Origin: Gammaproteobacteria bacterium
GTDB lineage: Bacteria > Pseudomonadota > Gammaproteobacteria > Burkholderiales > Burkholderiaceae_C
DNA length: 41,407 bases
Assembly: GCA_025359085.1 (NCBI GenBank)
Contig: JANYHL010000021.1
Coordinates: 1 to 41,407, forward strand
Reading direction: 5' to 3'
Of this stretch, positions 1 through 7,361 are shown piece by piece (positions within the stretch are counted from its first letter, which is position 1; each line of letters starts with the position of its first letter). Made by a program: the position numbers and the translations under genes. The notes under the pieces were generated by a model. It worked only from the letters and a program-made list of their open reading frames with translations, ran no database searches and had not been told where the DNA came from.

Positions 1-2
1 CC

Positions 3-980
3 GACTGGTTCTCACGGCTGGACGCGCGCGCCCATTTCATTGCGCGCACCGTCCTGCAGCGCGACAACGGCATCGAGGCGCGCCGACTCGCGGTTGCTTC
101 ACTCGACGAGGTCTTCAGAATTGATCCCAACACGCTGGCGCAGCGATTTCTCGCCCACGCGCCCATGCTCGGGGCAAAAGCCGGCCAACGCGCACTCGTC
201 CAGGCAGGGCTGGAACCCGGCGACATCGGTGCCGTCGTCGTCAGCACCTGCACCGGCTACCTGTGCCCGGGCCTCTCAGGCCATGTGGTCGAGCGCTTGG
301 GTCTGCGTGCCGATGTGCAGGCCTTTGATCTGGTCGGCCAGGGCTGTGCAGCGGCACTGCCAAACTTCCAGCTCGGCCGCGCGTTGCTGGCATCGAACGC
401 GTGTGAGCATGTGCTGTCAATTTGTGTGGAGGTGAGCAGCGCCGCAATGTACCTCGACAACGATCCCGGCGTGTTGATCAGCGCCTGCCTGTTTGGAGAC
501 GGTGCCGGCGCGGCGGTTTTGTCGCGGCATCCAAAGCCGGCGGGGCGGCGCATCAAGTGGACCGACAGCACCTCGTTGATGGACCCAACCCAACGCAACG
601 CGTTGATGTTCGAGCAGCGCGACGGCATGCTGCGCAACGTCCTGACGCGTGCCGTGCCAGCACTGGCGGCGGAGCACGCACGGCGGGTGCTCGACACTGT
701 GCTGGGACGTGTCGGCTTGTGCCCGTCCGACGTTGGCGTGTGGATCATGCATGCGGGCGGGCGCGACGTGTTGCTCGCGCTTGAGCGGGAATTCGAGCTT
801 CAGACTGGGGACTTTCGCTACAGCGCCGCCATGTTGCGCGAGTACGGTAACCTGTCGAGCGCGTTTGTTTACTTCGTCCTTGAGGCGGCGCTGGTTGACG
901 AAGCACCCGCCGGCTGGTGGTGGCTCTCGTCGTTCGGCGCGGGCTTTAGCTGCCACGGCGCCTTGCTGCAGGTGAATTGA
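3..980 (+). CDS. Type III polyketide synthase (chalcone/stilbene synthase family), 5' end outside window
   Basis: This enzyme condenses malonyl-CoA units onto an acyl starter and cyclises the chain, giving resorcinols, pyrones or naphthols. The frame is open to the left edge, so the N-terminus is missing; 325 residues are visible against a usual 350-400. The three catalytic residues are present: Cys in the motif VGQGCAAALPN (codon 345-347), His in WIMHAGGRD (about 746-778), and Asn in YGNLSSAFVYF (about 843-875). A C-terminal SSFGAGFSCHG matches the family's GFGPG-type loop. The stop overlaps the next start (TGATG), so it is translationally coupled to a methyltransferase. The starter is not readable from sequence. 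The neighbouring ACP and KS suggest a dedicated acyl starter, which is inference. Confidence 0.93.
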   Translation, partial: DWFSRLDARAHFIARTVLQRDNGIEARRLAVASLDEVFRIDPNTLAQRFLAHAPMLGAKAGQRALVQAGLEPGDIGAVVVSTCTGYLCPGLSGHVVERLGLRADVQAFDLVGQGCAAALPNFQLGRALLASNACEHVLSICVEVSSAAMYLDNDPGVLISACLFGDGAGAAVLSRHPKPAGRRIKWTDSTSLMDPTQRNALMFEQRDGMLRNVLTRAVPALAAEHARRVLDTVLGRVGLCPSDVGVWIMHAGGRDVLLALEREFELQTGDFRYSAAMLREYGNLSSAFVYFVLEAALVDEAPAGWWWLSSFGAGFSCHGALLQVN

Positions 981-1723
981 TGATGCCGCGCATCGTTGCC
1001 GCCGAAACGCTCGATGGTCTCGCCGTAGACGACCCTGCGGCGATGCGTTCGCGCCGCGACTTGCGGCGCGTTCATCACGCGATGGGCACACGCTCAATCG
1101 TTCACAGGGCCTTGCGTGACGCCGCAGCGGCGCGGCGCAAGACTGGGCCGCTGCGGGTGCTGGAACTCGGTGCCGGCGATGGCAGTCTGATGCTCGGTGT
1201 TGCCCGGGCGCTCGCCCCCGCATGGCCGCAGGTCGAGCTGACGCTGCTCGACGCCCAGGCGTTGGTCGATCGCGCGACGATCAAGCGCTATGGCGAGCTG
1301 GGGTGGCACGTAGTCGCAAAAGTGGGTGACGTCCTCAATTGGGCCGCCAGTGCTTCTGACCCGCTGCTGCCGGACCGCGCGACCGCGCGCTGGGACCTGA
1401 TCGTTTCCAACCTGTTTGTGCACCATTTTGAAGGCGCGCAGTTTGCTGCGCTGCTCAACGCGATTGCAGCACGAACTGACCGATTTTTTGCCTGCGAGCC
1501 CCGCCGTGCCTGGCTCGCACTGGCAGGCAGCCACCTGATCGGCGCGATCGGAGTCAGCGCGGTGACGCGCGAAGACGCGGTGCTGAGCGTGCACGCAGGT
1601 TTTCGCGGGAACGAACTCACGGCCTTGTGGCCGACGCAGACTGTTGATTGGCAGTTGCGGGAGTATTCGGCTGGGCTTTTCAGTCATTGTTTTCGTGCGG
1701 AACGCGTCGGGGTCAACGCATGA
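980..1723 (+). CDS. Class I SAM-dependent methyltransferase in the PKS operon
   Basis: A 247-residue methyltransferase that probably acts on the oxygen or carbon of the polyketide made by the upstream enzyme. SAM motif I is VLELGAGDGSL near residue 55, followed by an acidic LLDA strand and a post-motif WDLIVSNLFVHHF near residue 140. I chose the ATG at 980, which overlaps the PKS stop; an ATG at 983 is equally possible, with AGGTG at 970-974 as ribosome site. The 3' end overlaps the next ATG by four bases (ATGA at 1720-1723). The fold is clear; O- versus C-methylation and the substrate cannot be read from the sequence. Confidence 0.85.
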   Translation: MMPRIVAAETLDGLAVDDPAAMRSRRDLRRVHHAMGTRSIVHRALRDAAAARRKTGPLRVLELGAGDGSLMLGVARALAPAWPQVELTLLDAQALVDRATIKRYGELGWHVVAKVGDVLNWAASASDPLLPDRATARWDLIVSNLFVHHFEGAQFAALLNAIAARTDRFFACEPRRAWLALAGSHLIGAIGVSAVTREDAVLSVHAGFRGNELTALWPTQTVDWQLREYSAGLFSHCFRAERVGVNA

Positions 1724-2973
1724 GAACCGATTTCGATGCGGTCATTGTTGGTGCGGGCCCGGCCGGTTCGTCTGCTGCGATCCTGTTGGCACAGGCTGGC
1801 TGGTCGGTCGCGTTGATCGAAAAACAGCGCTTTCCACGCCGCAAGGTCTGCGGGGAATGCATTGCCGCGAGCAATCTACCGCTGTTGGAGGCCCTTGGTA
1901 TCGGGGCTGAATTTGAAGTGGCCGCTGGCCCCGAGTTGCGCCGAGTCGCACTGATGCGCGGTGACCAGAAAATAGTGGCCGAGCTGCCGGCCGCCCCGCA
2001 TGAAAAATACCCGTGGGGCAGGGCGCTCGGCCGTGAGACGCTTGACACGCTGCTGCTTGAACGGGCACGCTCCACCGGGGTGTCCGTATTTCAACCCTGG
2101 ACCGTGCAGGCGATCGAAGGCGCGGCTGGAGATTGGCACTGCGAAGTCCGCGCGATCGATTCGGGGGCTGTATTGACGCTGTGGGCCCCGGTTGCAATTG
2201 ATGCGCATGGTTCGTGGGAGGCACTGCCCACCAGTCGCCAGCATCCGCGCCAGGCGCGCAGTGCCCGCGACCTGTTCGCCTTCAAGGCTAATTTCCATGA
2301 GGCCAAGTTGGATGAGGGCTTGCTTCCCGTATTGTCGTTCGATGGCGGTTATGGTGGCATGGTCGTGGCAGGCGCGAGCGTGACCACCGTGGCCTGCTGC
2401 ATCCGCCGGGATCGTCTCGACGCAGGTCGGCGCGCAGCGCCCGGTTTGAGTGCGGGCGATGTGGTCGAAGCCCTACTCACGCAGGAGTGCGTCGGCATGC
2501 GCGTGGCGTTGCAGTCGGCTTCCCGCGAGGGGCCGTGGCTCGCCGCCGGACCCATAGCTCCCGGAATCCGCTTGAGCGCCAGCGACGAGTTGTTGCGCAT
2601 CGGCAATGCCGCTGGCGAGGCGCATCCGATCATCGGCGAGGGCATGAGCATGGCGCTGCAATCGGCCTGGCTCCTTTGCGCGCATCTGCTCGGCGGCGAA
2701 CGGCGCCGTGGCCGCAGCGGTGGGGCGCCCCGGGAGGCGTGGCAACGCGAGCTGGCACGTCGCTATGCGGCGCAGTGGCGTCGCCAGTTCGAACCGCGTC
2801 TGCGCCTGGCCGCGGCGTTTGCGCACCTGGCAATGCGGCCCGCCACGGCCGTACCGTTCATGGGGCTGGCCAGCACTTGGCCCGGGCTCCTGACGCTGGG
2901 TGCGCGATGGGGGGGCAAGACACGCTGCGCCGTCGATCCAGCCACGGTCGCCTTGCTGGCGCAGCGGGCCTGA
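1720..2973 (+). CDS. FAD-dependent oxidoreductase (geranylgeranyl reductase/hydroxylase family)
   Basis: A 417-residue flavoprotein. The dinucleotide-binding motif VIVGAGPAGSSAA lies at residues 8-20, a FPRRKVCGEC motif typical of the geranylgeranyl reductase branch near 43-52, and the FAD ribityl-binding motif RIGNAAGEAHPIIGEG near 293-308. The longer in-frame extension upstream is rejected because the ATG at 1720 overlaps the methyltransferase stop. In type III PKS operons such as Streptomyces srsABC, a flavoprotein hydroxylates the methylated phenolic lipid to a hydroquinone or quinone; a similar role is inferred here. Reduction of a double bond is the main alternative. Confidence 0.85.
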   Translation: MRTDFDAVIVGAGPAGSSAAILLAQAGWSVALIEKQRFPRRKVCGECIAASNLPLLEALGIGAEFEVAAGPELRRVALMRGDQKIVAELPAAPHEKYPWGRALGRETLDTLLLERARSTGVSVFQPWTVQAIEGAAGDWHCEVRAIDSGAVLTLWAPVAIDAHGSWEALPTSRQHPRQARSARDLFAFKANFHEAKLDEGLLPVLSFDGGYGGMVVAGASVTTVACCIRRDRLDAGRRAAPGLSAGDVVEALLTQECVGMRVALQSASREGPWLAAGPIAPGIRLSASDELLRIGNAAGEAHPIIGEGMSMALQSAWLLCAHLLGGERRRGRSGGAPREAWQRELARRYAAQWRRQFEPRLRLAAAFAHLAMRPATAVPFMGLASTWPGLLTLGARWGGKTRCAVDPATVALLAQRA

Positions 2974-2997
2974 CATGACAATAAAGGAGAACTTGAG

Positions 2998-3288
2998 ATG
3001 ACGACAACGTTTGAGCAACTTCGTGCAATTCTGGTCAGGGACTACAAACTTGATCCCGAATTGTTGGCGCTTGATGCGTCGCTTGAAGGGCTGGGTCTCG
3101 ATTCGCTCGGCGTCGCCGAATTGCTGTTCAACGTGGAAGACGAATTCAAGATCACGCTGCCACCGGATTCCGTGCAACTGCCGACCCTTGGCGACGTGGT
3201 TCTGTTCATCGACGCGCTGATCGCGGCACAACACGGTGGCGAAGCCCAGGTTGGCGTTGCCGAAGCGCCCACTTCTCGGCGACCATGA
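2998..3288 (+). CDS. Acyl carrier protein
   Basis: A 96-residue carrier protein. The phosphopantetheine attachment site is Ser36 in GLGLDSLGVAEL, with the usual acidic helix after it (NVEDEF). A strong ribosome site AAGGAGA lies at 2984-2990. The stop overlaps the ketosynthase start (ATGA at 3285-3288). The C-terminal 15-20 residues are Ala/Pro-rich and look like a linker. Being embedded in a type III PKS operon it is probably dedicated to that pathway, holding the acyl starter or an extender; the housekeeping acpP would normally sit with fabD/fabG/fabF. Confidence 0.92.
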   Translation: MTTTFEQLRAILVRDYKLDPELLALDASLEGLGLDSLGVAELLFNVEDEFKITLPPDSVQLPTLGDVVLFIDALIAAQHGGEAQVGVAEAPTSRRP

Positions 3289-4514
3289 TACGGGTCGCGG
3301 TTACCGGCATCGGCGTTGTTTCTCCTCTGGGCAACAGTGCGGCCGAGGTGTTCGACAATGCGCACGCGGGCCGCTCTGCCGTTCACCGCCTCGACGTCCC
3401 GTTCGCCCATCGGCTCGTCGCACCGCTGGCTGCCACTGTGCGGTTCACGGGTACTGATCATTTTGAGCCACCGAAGCTGCGCATGCTGGACCGGGTCAGC
3501 CAGTTTGCCCTGGTTGCCGCAAACCAGGCCCTTGCCGATGCAGGTAGCGACTTCGGGCCCGGTGACCGCAGCCGCGTCGGTGTCTTCGTCGGCACCGGCA
3601 TGGGCGGCTCGCAAACCAGCGACGACGGTTACAAGACACTCTACGGCGACGCATCAGACCGCATCAAGCCGTTCACCGTATTGATGGGCATGCACAATGC
3701 GCCCGCCGCCTGGATTGGCATTGAGCACGGCTTGCGCGGTCCGAACCTTACCTATTCGACCGCCTGTTCGTCGTCTGCCGTGGCCATTGGCGAGGCTTGG
3801 TTGCGCGTCGCCCGTGGCGACCTCGACATGGCGATCGCCGGGGGCGCTGAAGCGCCGCTCTCGTTCGGCTCATTGAAGGCCTGGGAGGCGCTGCACACGC
3901 TGGCTTGCATCGATGAAGATGAGCCTTCTGCCTCGTGCAAGCCGTTCTCGAAAAACCGCAGCGGCATGGTACTGGGTGAAGGCGCGGCAATGGTGGTGCT
4001 CGAACCCTGGGAACACGCTGTCGCGCGCGGCGCCACCATCCATGGCGAGATACTCGGCTACGGACTTGCCACTGATACTGGGCACATCACACGACCCAGC
4101 GTCGAAGGACAGGTGGCGGCGATCCGCGCGGCGCTGCAATCGGCAGCGCTTGATCCGTCCGCGGTTGACGCCATCAACGCGCACGGTACCGGCACACTGG
4201 CCAACGACGTGATCGAGTCCGCCGCGATCAAGGCGGTGTTCGGCGAACGAGCGCAGCACATCCCGATCAGCGCGACAAAGGCGCTGCACGGCCACCTGCT
4301 CGGCGCCGCGGGTGCGCTGGAGTGCGTGTTGTCGCTGCTGGCCATGCAGCATGCGGTTGCCTTGCCGACCATGCACCTGCAGACGCCGGACCCCGAGTGC
4401 GACCTTGACTACGTGCCGAATGCGGCCCGTGACAGGGTTGCAGCGCGCACGATGCTGTCGAACTCGTTCGCGTTCGGCGGCACGAACGCGGTTCTTGTGG
4501 TGCGTGCAGCGTAG
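3285..4514 (+). CDS. Beta-ketoacyl-ACP synthase, FabF/type II KS family
   Basis: A 409-residue condensing enzyme. The Cys-His-His triad is present: Cys161 in YSTACSSSA, His300 in NAHGTGT and His335 in KALHGHLLGAAG, with Lys332 also conserved. Glycine-rich FAFGGTNA closes the fold near the C-terminus. It is a catalytically complete KS with no chain-length-factor partner visible. Paired with the upstream ACP it may build or transfer an acyl chain for the type III PKS, analogous in logic to the fatty-acid synthases that feed alkylresorcinol synthases in Azotobacter, but using separate proteins. No ketoreductase or dehydratase is visible; they may lie left of the window or be borrowed from fatty acid synthesis. 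Confidence 0.92.
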   Translation: MIRVAVTGIGVVSPLGNSAAEVFDNAHAGRSAVHRLDVPFAHRLVAPLAATVRFTGTDHFEPPKLRMLDRVSQFALVAANQALADAGSDFGPGDRSRVGVFVGTGMGGSQTSDDGYKTLYGDASDRIKPFTVLMGMHNAPAAWIGIEHGLRGPNLTYSTACSSSAVAIGEAWLRVARGDLDMAIAGGAEAPLSFGSLKAWEALHTLACIDEDEPSASCKPFSKNRSGMVLGEGAAMVVLEPWEHAVARGATIHGEILGYGLATDTGHITRPSVEGQVAAIRAALQSAALDPSAVDAINAHGTGTLANDVIESAAIKAVFGERAQHIPISATKALHGHLLGAAGALECVLSLLAMQHAVALPTMHLQTPDPECDLDYVPNAARDRVAARTMLSNSFAFGGTNAVLVVRAA

Positions 4515-4629
4515 ACGACTAAACACAGGACGGGGCTAATGCCGATGGCATCCACTTTTTTCGTTGAAAGTTGCGCCGCGCACCAGGTTTAGGCAGGGCT
4601 GCTGAGGGGTAAAACGCTTGCGATAAGCC

Positions 4630-5040
4630 TCAGCGCAGGCCCACGCCGCTGGCTTGGTCGGCGCGTTGGATCAACTCGATCTTGTAACCATCGGGATCGG
4701 TGACAAAGGCAATCACCGTGCTGCCGCCTTTGACGGGACCGGCCTCACGCGTAACCAGCCCACCCGCAGCCCTGATTTGCTCGCAGGCGCTGCGGCAGTC
4801 GGGCACAGCCAGCGCCACATGGCCAAACGCGGTGCCCATGTCGTAGGAGTCCACGCCCCAGTTGTAGGTGAGTTCAATCTCGGCATGGTCCGGGTTACCG
4901 CCATAGCCGACAAAAGCCAGCGAGTATTTGTATTCGGGGTTTTCCGAGGTGCGCAGCAGTTTCATGCCCAGCACCAGAGTGTAGAAGTCAATCGAGCGTT
5001 GCAGGTTGCCAACGCGCAGCATGGTGTGTAGAAATCTCAT
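4630..5040 (-). CDS. gloA: Lactoylglutathione lyase (glyoxalase I)
   Basis: A 136-residue glyoxalase I, which isomerises the methylglyoxal-glutathione hemithioacetal to S-lactoylglutathione. The start [13 protein letters not shown] is the family's standard N-terminus with metal ligand His5; the other ligands are in ELTYNWG, GHVALAV and YKIELI. An upstream in-frame TTG would add eight residues but the internal ATG fits the family better. It stands alone between the PKS operon (convergent) and the phasin. The 115-base gap to the ketosynthase gene holds no clear terminator. Confidence 0.95.
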   Translation of the reverse strand: MRFLHTMLRVGNLQRSIDFYTLVLGMKLLRTSENPEYKYSLAFVGYGGNPDHAEIELTYNWGVDSYDMGTAFGHVALAVPDCRSACEQIRAAGGLVTREAGPVKGGSTVIAFVTDPDGYKIELIQRADQASGVGLR

Positions 5041-5114
5041 GCGTTGGATTATGTTGCAAGTCAAAACTTCTGATGAGGCACGGTGTGCTGACTTCGTTGC
5101 CAGGATTTTTTAGA

Positions 5115-5146
5115 CAAAAAAAGGGCTGGTCTTGCGACCAGCCCTT
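5115..5146 (-). terminator. Rho-independent terminator of the phasin gene
   Basis: A perfect 11-bp stem (5121-5131 with 5136-5146, AAGGGCTGGTC) with a four-base loop. On the minus strand it is followed by a run of T (A run at 5115-5121 on +). It lies about 175 bases past the phasin stop, leaving an AT-richer 3' untranslated stretch at 5147-5320 in which I see no gene. Confidence 0.85.
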
Positions 5147-5320
5147 AAGGAGTCCCTGAACCTGTTGGTTTCGAAAGGACCCGAGGAGACAACCAGTAAA
5201 AACTACATGTTTCTAAAAAATCTAACTTGTGTGAAGTATCTCAGGGTTTGCCCTAAGTTTTGTAGAGATGTTGCCCCAGAAGGGATATTTATCTCAAACT
5301 TGCTTCACAAGTATTTCCAA

Positions 5321-5863
5321 TTAGCGCTTTTTGGCAGCAGGCTTGGCAGCATTCGCAGCGGTCGCTGAAACAGCGTTGAAGTTGGCTTCAGCCACTTCTG
5401 TGGCTTGTTGAACCGCTTTTTGCACTGATTCCAGCGCATTGCTGGCCGCAGCCACGGCGCTTTTCATGATGGCAACCGCAGACTCAGAGCCAGCCGGTGC
5501 GTTTTTGGCAACGTTGTCCACCAGACCCATGAACTTTTGTTGGGCTTCAGCGGCCTGGCCTTCAATAGCCTTGCTGAATTCAGCCGTGGAGCCGGTTGCG
5601 ATGTCATACAGATGACGGCTGTAGGCAGCGGTTTTTTCAGCCAACGGTTGCATCAGGCTTGATTGCAGTGCCAGCAGTTCTTGCGCATCTTTGGCGCTCA
5701 AAAGGGCTTTGGCGGTGTCGCTGGTTTCGGCCAGCGCGGCTTTGGAAGCGGTCATGTTCAGTTCAACGATGCGCTCGATGCCTTCAAAGGCTTTTGTGGT
5801 CAGACCCAACAGGGTTTCGACGTTTGCTTTTTGCGAGGCCAGGACTTGTTCGACGGTCAACAT
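5321..5863 (-). CDS. phaP: Phasin (polyhydroxyalkanoate granule-associated protein)
   Basis: A 180-residue, largely helical protein rich in Ala and Glu, without cysteine or tryptophan, with a lysine-rich tail (AAKPAAKKR). It begins [21 protein letters not shown], the standard phasin start, and has the [11 protein letters not shown] segment of the family near residue 80. Phasins coat PHA storage granules and set their size and number. The start is backed by AAAGGA at 5871-5876 (read on minus). A good promoter with two palindromic operators lies upstream, fitting the known PhaR repression of phaP genes. No synthase or depolymerase gene is near. Confidence 0.93.
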   Translation of the reverse strand: MLTVEQVLASQKANVETLLGLTTKAFEGIERIVELNMTASKAALAETSDTAKALLSAKDAQELLALQSSLMQPLAEKTAAYSRHLYDIATGSTAEFSKAIEGQAAEAQQKFMGLVDNVAKNAPAGSESAVAIMKSAVAAASNALESVQKAVQQATEVAEANFNAVSATAANAAKPAAKKR

Positions 5864-5928
5864 AATAATTTCCTTTGAGAGTGAAAATAAAAAAGTATCT
5901 GCCCCGTAACCCAGCCTAGACTCGGTTT

Positions 5929-5945
5929 ATGTTGCAGTGCAGCAT
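5929..5945. promoter_or_regulatory. Downstream TGC palindrome, candidate PhaR operator
   Basis: ATGTTGCA-G-TGCAGCAT: 8+1+8 inverted repeat with one mismatch, spanning the predicted +1 to +17 of the phasin transcript. Paracoccus PhaR is known to bind TGC-rich CTGC-N3-4-GCAG-like sites; the assignment here is by analogy. Confidence 0.6.
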
Positions 5946-5952
5946 GGCTTGA

Positions 5953-5980
5953 ATTATAGGGAGATGGCGAACCCATGCAA
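5953..5980 (-). promoter_or_regulatory. Predicted sigma-70 promoter of the phasin gene
   Basis: Read on the minus strand: -35 TTGCAT (5975-5980), 16-base spacer, -10 TATAAT (5953-5958, perfect). The expected transcription start is near 5946, giving a leader of about 80 bases. Two palindromes flank it, one at the start site and one just upstream of the -35. Confidence 0.7.
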
Positions 5981-5987
5981 GCGTTTT

Positions 5988-6004
5988 TTGCTGCATTGCA
6001 GCAA
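5988..6004. promoter_or_regulatory. Upstream TGC palindrome, candidate PhaR operator
   Basis: TTGCTGCA-T-TGCAGCAA: a perfect 17-base palindrome a few bases upstream of the phasin -35 box. It has the same 8+1+8 geometry as the site at 5929-5945; the centres are 59 bases apart. It may also influence the divergent thioesterase gene. Confidence 0.6.
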
Positions 6005-6106
6005 TTTAGAACGAAAATTCTAAAAAAATGCGTGCTGAGGATGTCCGCATGTCGTTGACGTGAACGTATTTGATGAAGAGGATCGCGGCGCTGGCAGAAT
6101 CAAGCC

Positions 6107-6553
6107 ATGAGTGAAACCAAACACGACAAGCCCCAACCCGCGCCGCGCAGTGCTTATAAGGTGTTTCGCAGCATCGGCACGCGCTGGATGGACAACGATG
6201 CCTACGGTCATGTGAACAACGTGGTCTATTACAGCTGGTTTGACACGGCTGTGAATGCTTACCTGATTGAGCACGGTGTACTTGATATTGAGCAGGGCGA
6301 AATCATCGGACTGGTGATTGAAACGCAGTGCAACTACTTCTCGCCCCTGGCCTTTCCTCAAATCGTCGAGGCCGGTATTCGCGTGGCCCGCCTGGGCGCC
6401 TCCAGTGTGCGCTACGAGGTGGGTCTGTTTGCGCAAGATGCCCCTTTAACGGCGGCCAGGGGTCACTTCATCCACGTCTATGTGGACAAGCAAAACCGTC
6501 GTCCGACACCCTTGCCCCTTGCTCTCAAATCTGTTCTGGAGACACTCTTATGA
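6107..6553 (+). CDS. Acyl-CoA thioesterase, 4HBT hot-dog fold
   Basis: A 148-residue single hot-dog protein of the 4-hydroxybenzoyl-CoA thioesterase/YbgC type. The signature RWMDNDAYGHVNNVVYY at residues 25-41 carries the catalytic Asp (WMDND) and the helix-start HVNN. It hydrolyses acyl- or aryl-CoA; the substrate is not evident. The stop overlaps the next ATG (ATGA at 6550-6553), so it forms a two-gene unit with the nitroreductase. It is divergent from the phasin, with 243 bases between them holding the phasin promoter. Confidence 0.9.
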   Translation: MSETKHDKPQPAPRSAYKVFRSIGTRWMDNDAYGHVNNVVYYSWFDTAVNAYLIEHGVLDIEQGEIIGLVIETQCNYFSPLAFPQIVEAGIRVARLGASSVRYEVGLFAQDAPLTAARGHFIHVYVDKQNRRPTPLPLALKSVLETLL

Positions 6554-7260
6554 CCCCCTCCGGCTCGGTTGCCGCACGCGTGGACGCCGCAATCACCTCG
6601 CGCATGTCCGTGCGTGCCTTTACTTCCGCGCCGGTGTTGCGCCAAACCCTGACGGACCTGCTGCAGGTGGCAAGCCGCGCCCCCTCGGGTACCAACACCC
6701 AGCCCTGGAAGGTGTACGTGCTGCAAGGGGATAGCCGTGCTGCCCTGGTGGACAAGGTGTGCGCTGCACATGATGCGGTGCGCGCCAACCCGGCATTGGT
6801 GAGTGAATACCGCGAAGAATATGACTATTACCCTGAAAAATGGGTCAGCCCCTACATCGACCGGCGTCGTGAAAACGGCTGGGGCTTGTACAAGTTGTTG
6901 GGCATCGGCAAGGGTGACAAGGACAAGATGCATTTGCAGCATCAACGCAATTACAGGTTTTTTGACGCGCCGGTGGGCCTGATGTTCACCCTGGACCGGG
7001 TGATGGGCCGCGGCTCCCTGCTGGACTACGGGATGTTTTTGCAAAACCTGATGGTGGCGGCGCGCGCCCGTGGCTTGCACACCTGTCCGCAGGCGGCATG
7101 GAACGGCTTTGCCAAGATCATCCTGCCGCACATCGGCGCCGGGGCGGATGAGATGCTGGTCTGCGGCATGGCGCTGGGCTACGCCGATGAAGACGATGCG
7201 GTGAATACCTTCCATACGCCGCGGGTGCCGGTGGCAGAGTTCACGCGCTGGCTGGCGTGA
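6550..7260 (+). CDS. Nitroreductase-family FMN oxidoreductase
   Basis: A 236-residue FMN-dependent NAD(P)H oxidoreductase of the nitroreductase fold. FMN-binding features are SRMSVRAF near residues 17-24 and RAPSGTNTQPWKVYV near 47-61; a C-terminal GMALGYADED loop is also typical. A reading frame extends further upstream, but the ATG at 6550 overlaps the thioesterase stop and starts where the family starts. The physiological substrate (quinone, nitroaromatic or enone) is unknown. Confidence 0.9.
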   Translation: MTPSGSVAARVDAAITSRMSVRAFTSAPVLRQTLTDLLQVASRAPSGTNTQPWKVYVLQGDSRAALVDKVCAAHDAVRANPALVSEYREEYDYYPEKWVSPYIDRRRENGWGLYKLLGIGKGDKDKMHLQHQRNYRFFDAPVGLMFTLDRVMGRGSLLDYGMFLQNLMVAARARGLHTCPQAAWNGFAKIILPHIGAGADEMLVCGMALGYADEDDAVNTFHTPRVPVAEFTRWLA

Positions 7261-7361
7261 TCTTCGCCCGGGACTCAGGGTTTGACAGGGCACAGCCTGC
7301 ATAATCAGCGCGCTATCATTTTTGTTGAAGTTTTATTGAGATTTTTCCGCCGAGGTATCCC

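Noticed and set aside
1648..1719. Longer N-terminus for the FAD oxidoreductase
   Set aside because: The extra codons overlap the methyltransferase, and the ATG at 1720 has the flavoprotein start and the usual ATGA coupling.
4601..4634. GCTGAGG/CCTCAGC inverted repeat as a terminator for the PKS operon or gloA
   Set aside because: Only 7 bp with a 20-base loop and no T-run on either strand.
5132..5368. A 78-codon + strand frame between gloA and phaP as a gene
   Set aside because: It begins in the phasin terminator stem, runs antisense into phaP and its product looks like no protein family.
7282..7305. TTGACA followed by CATAAT upstream of nhaD as a promoter
   Set aside because: The spacing is only 12 bases, too short for sigma-70, and no other -10 fits.
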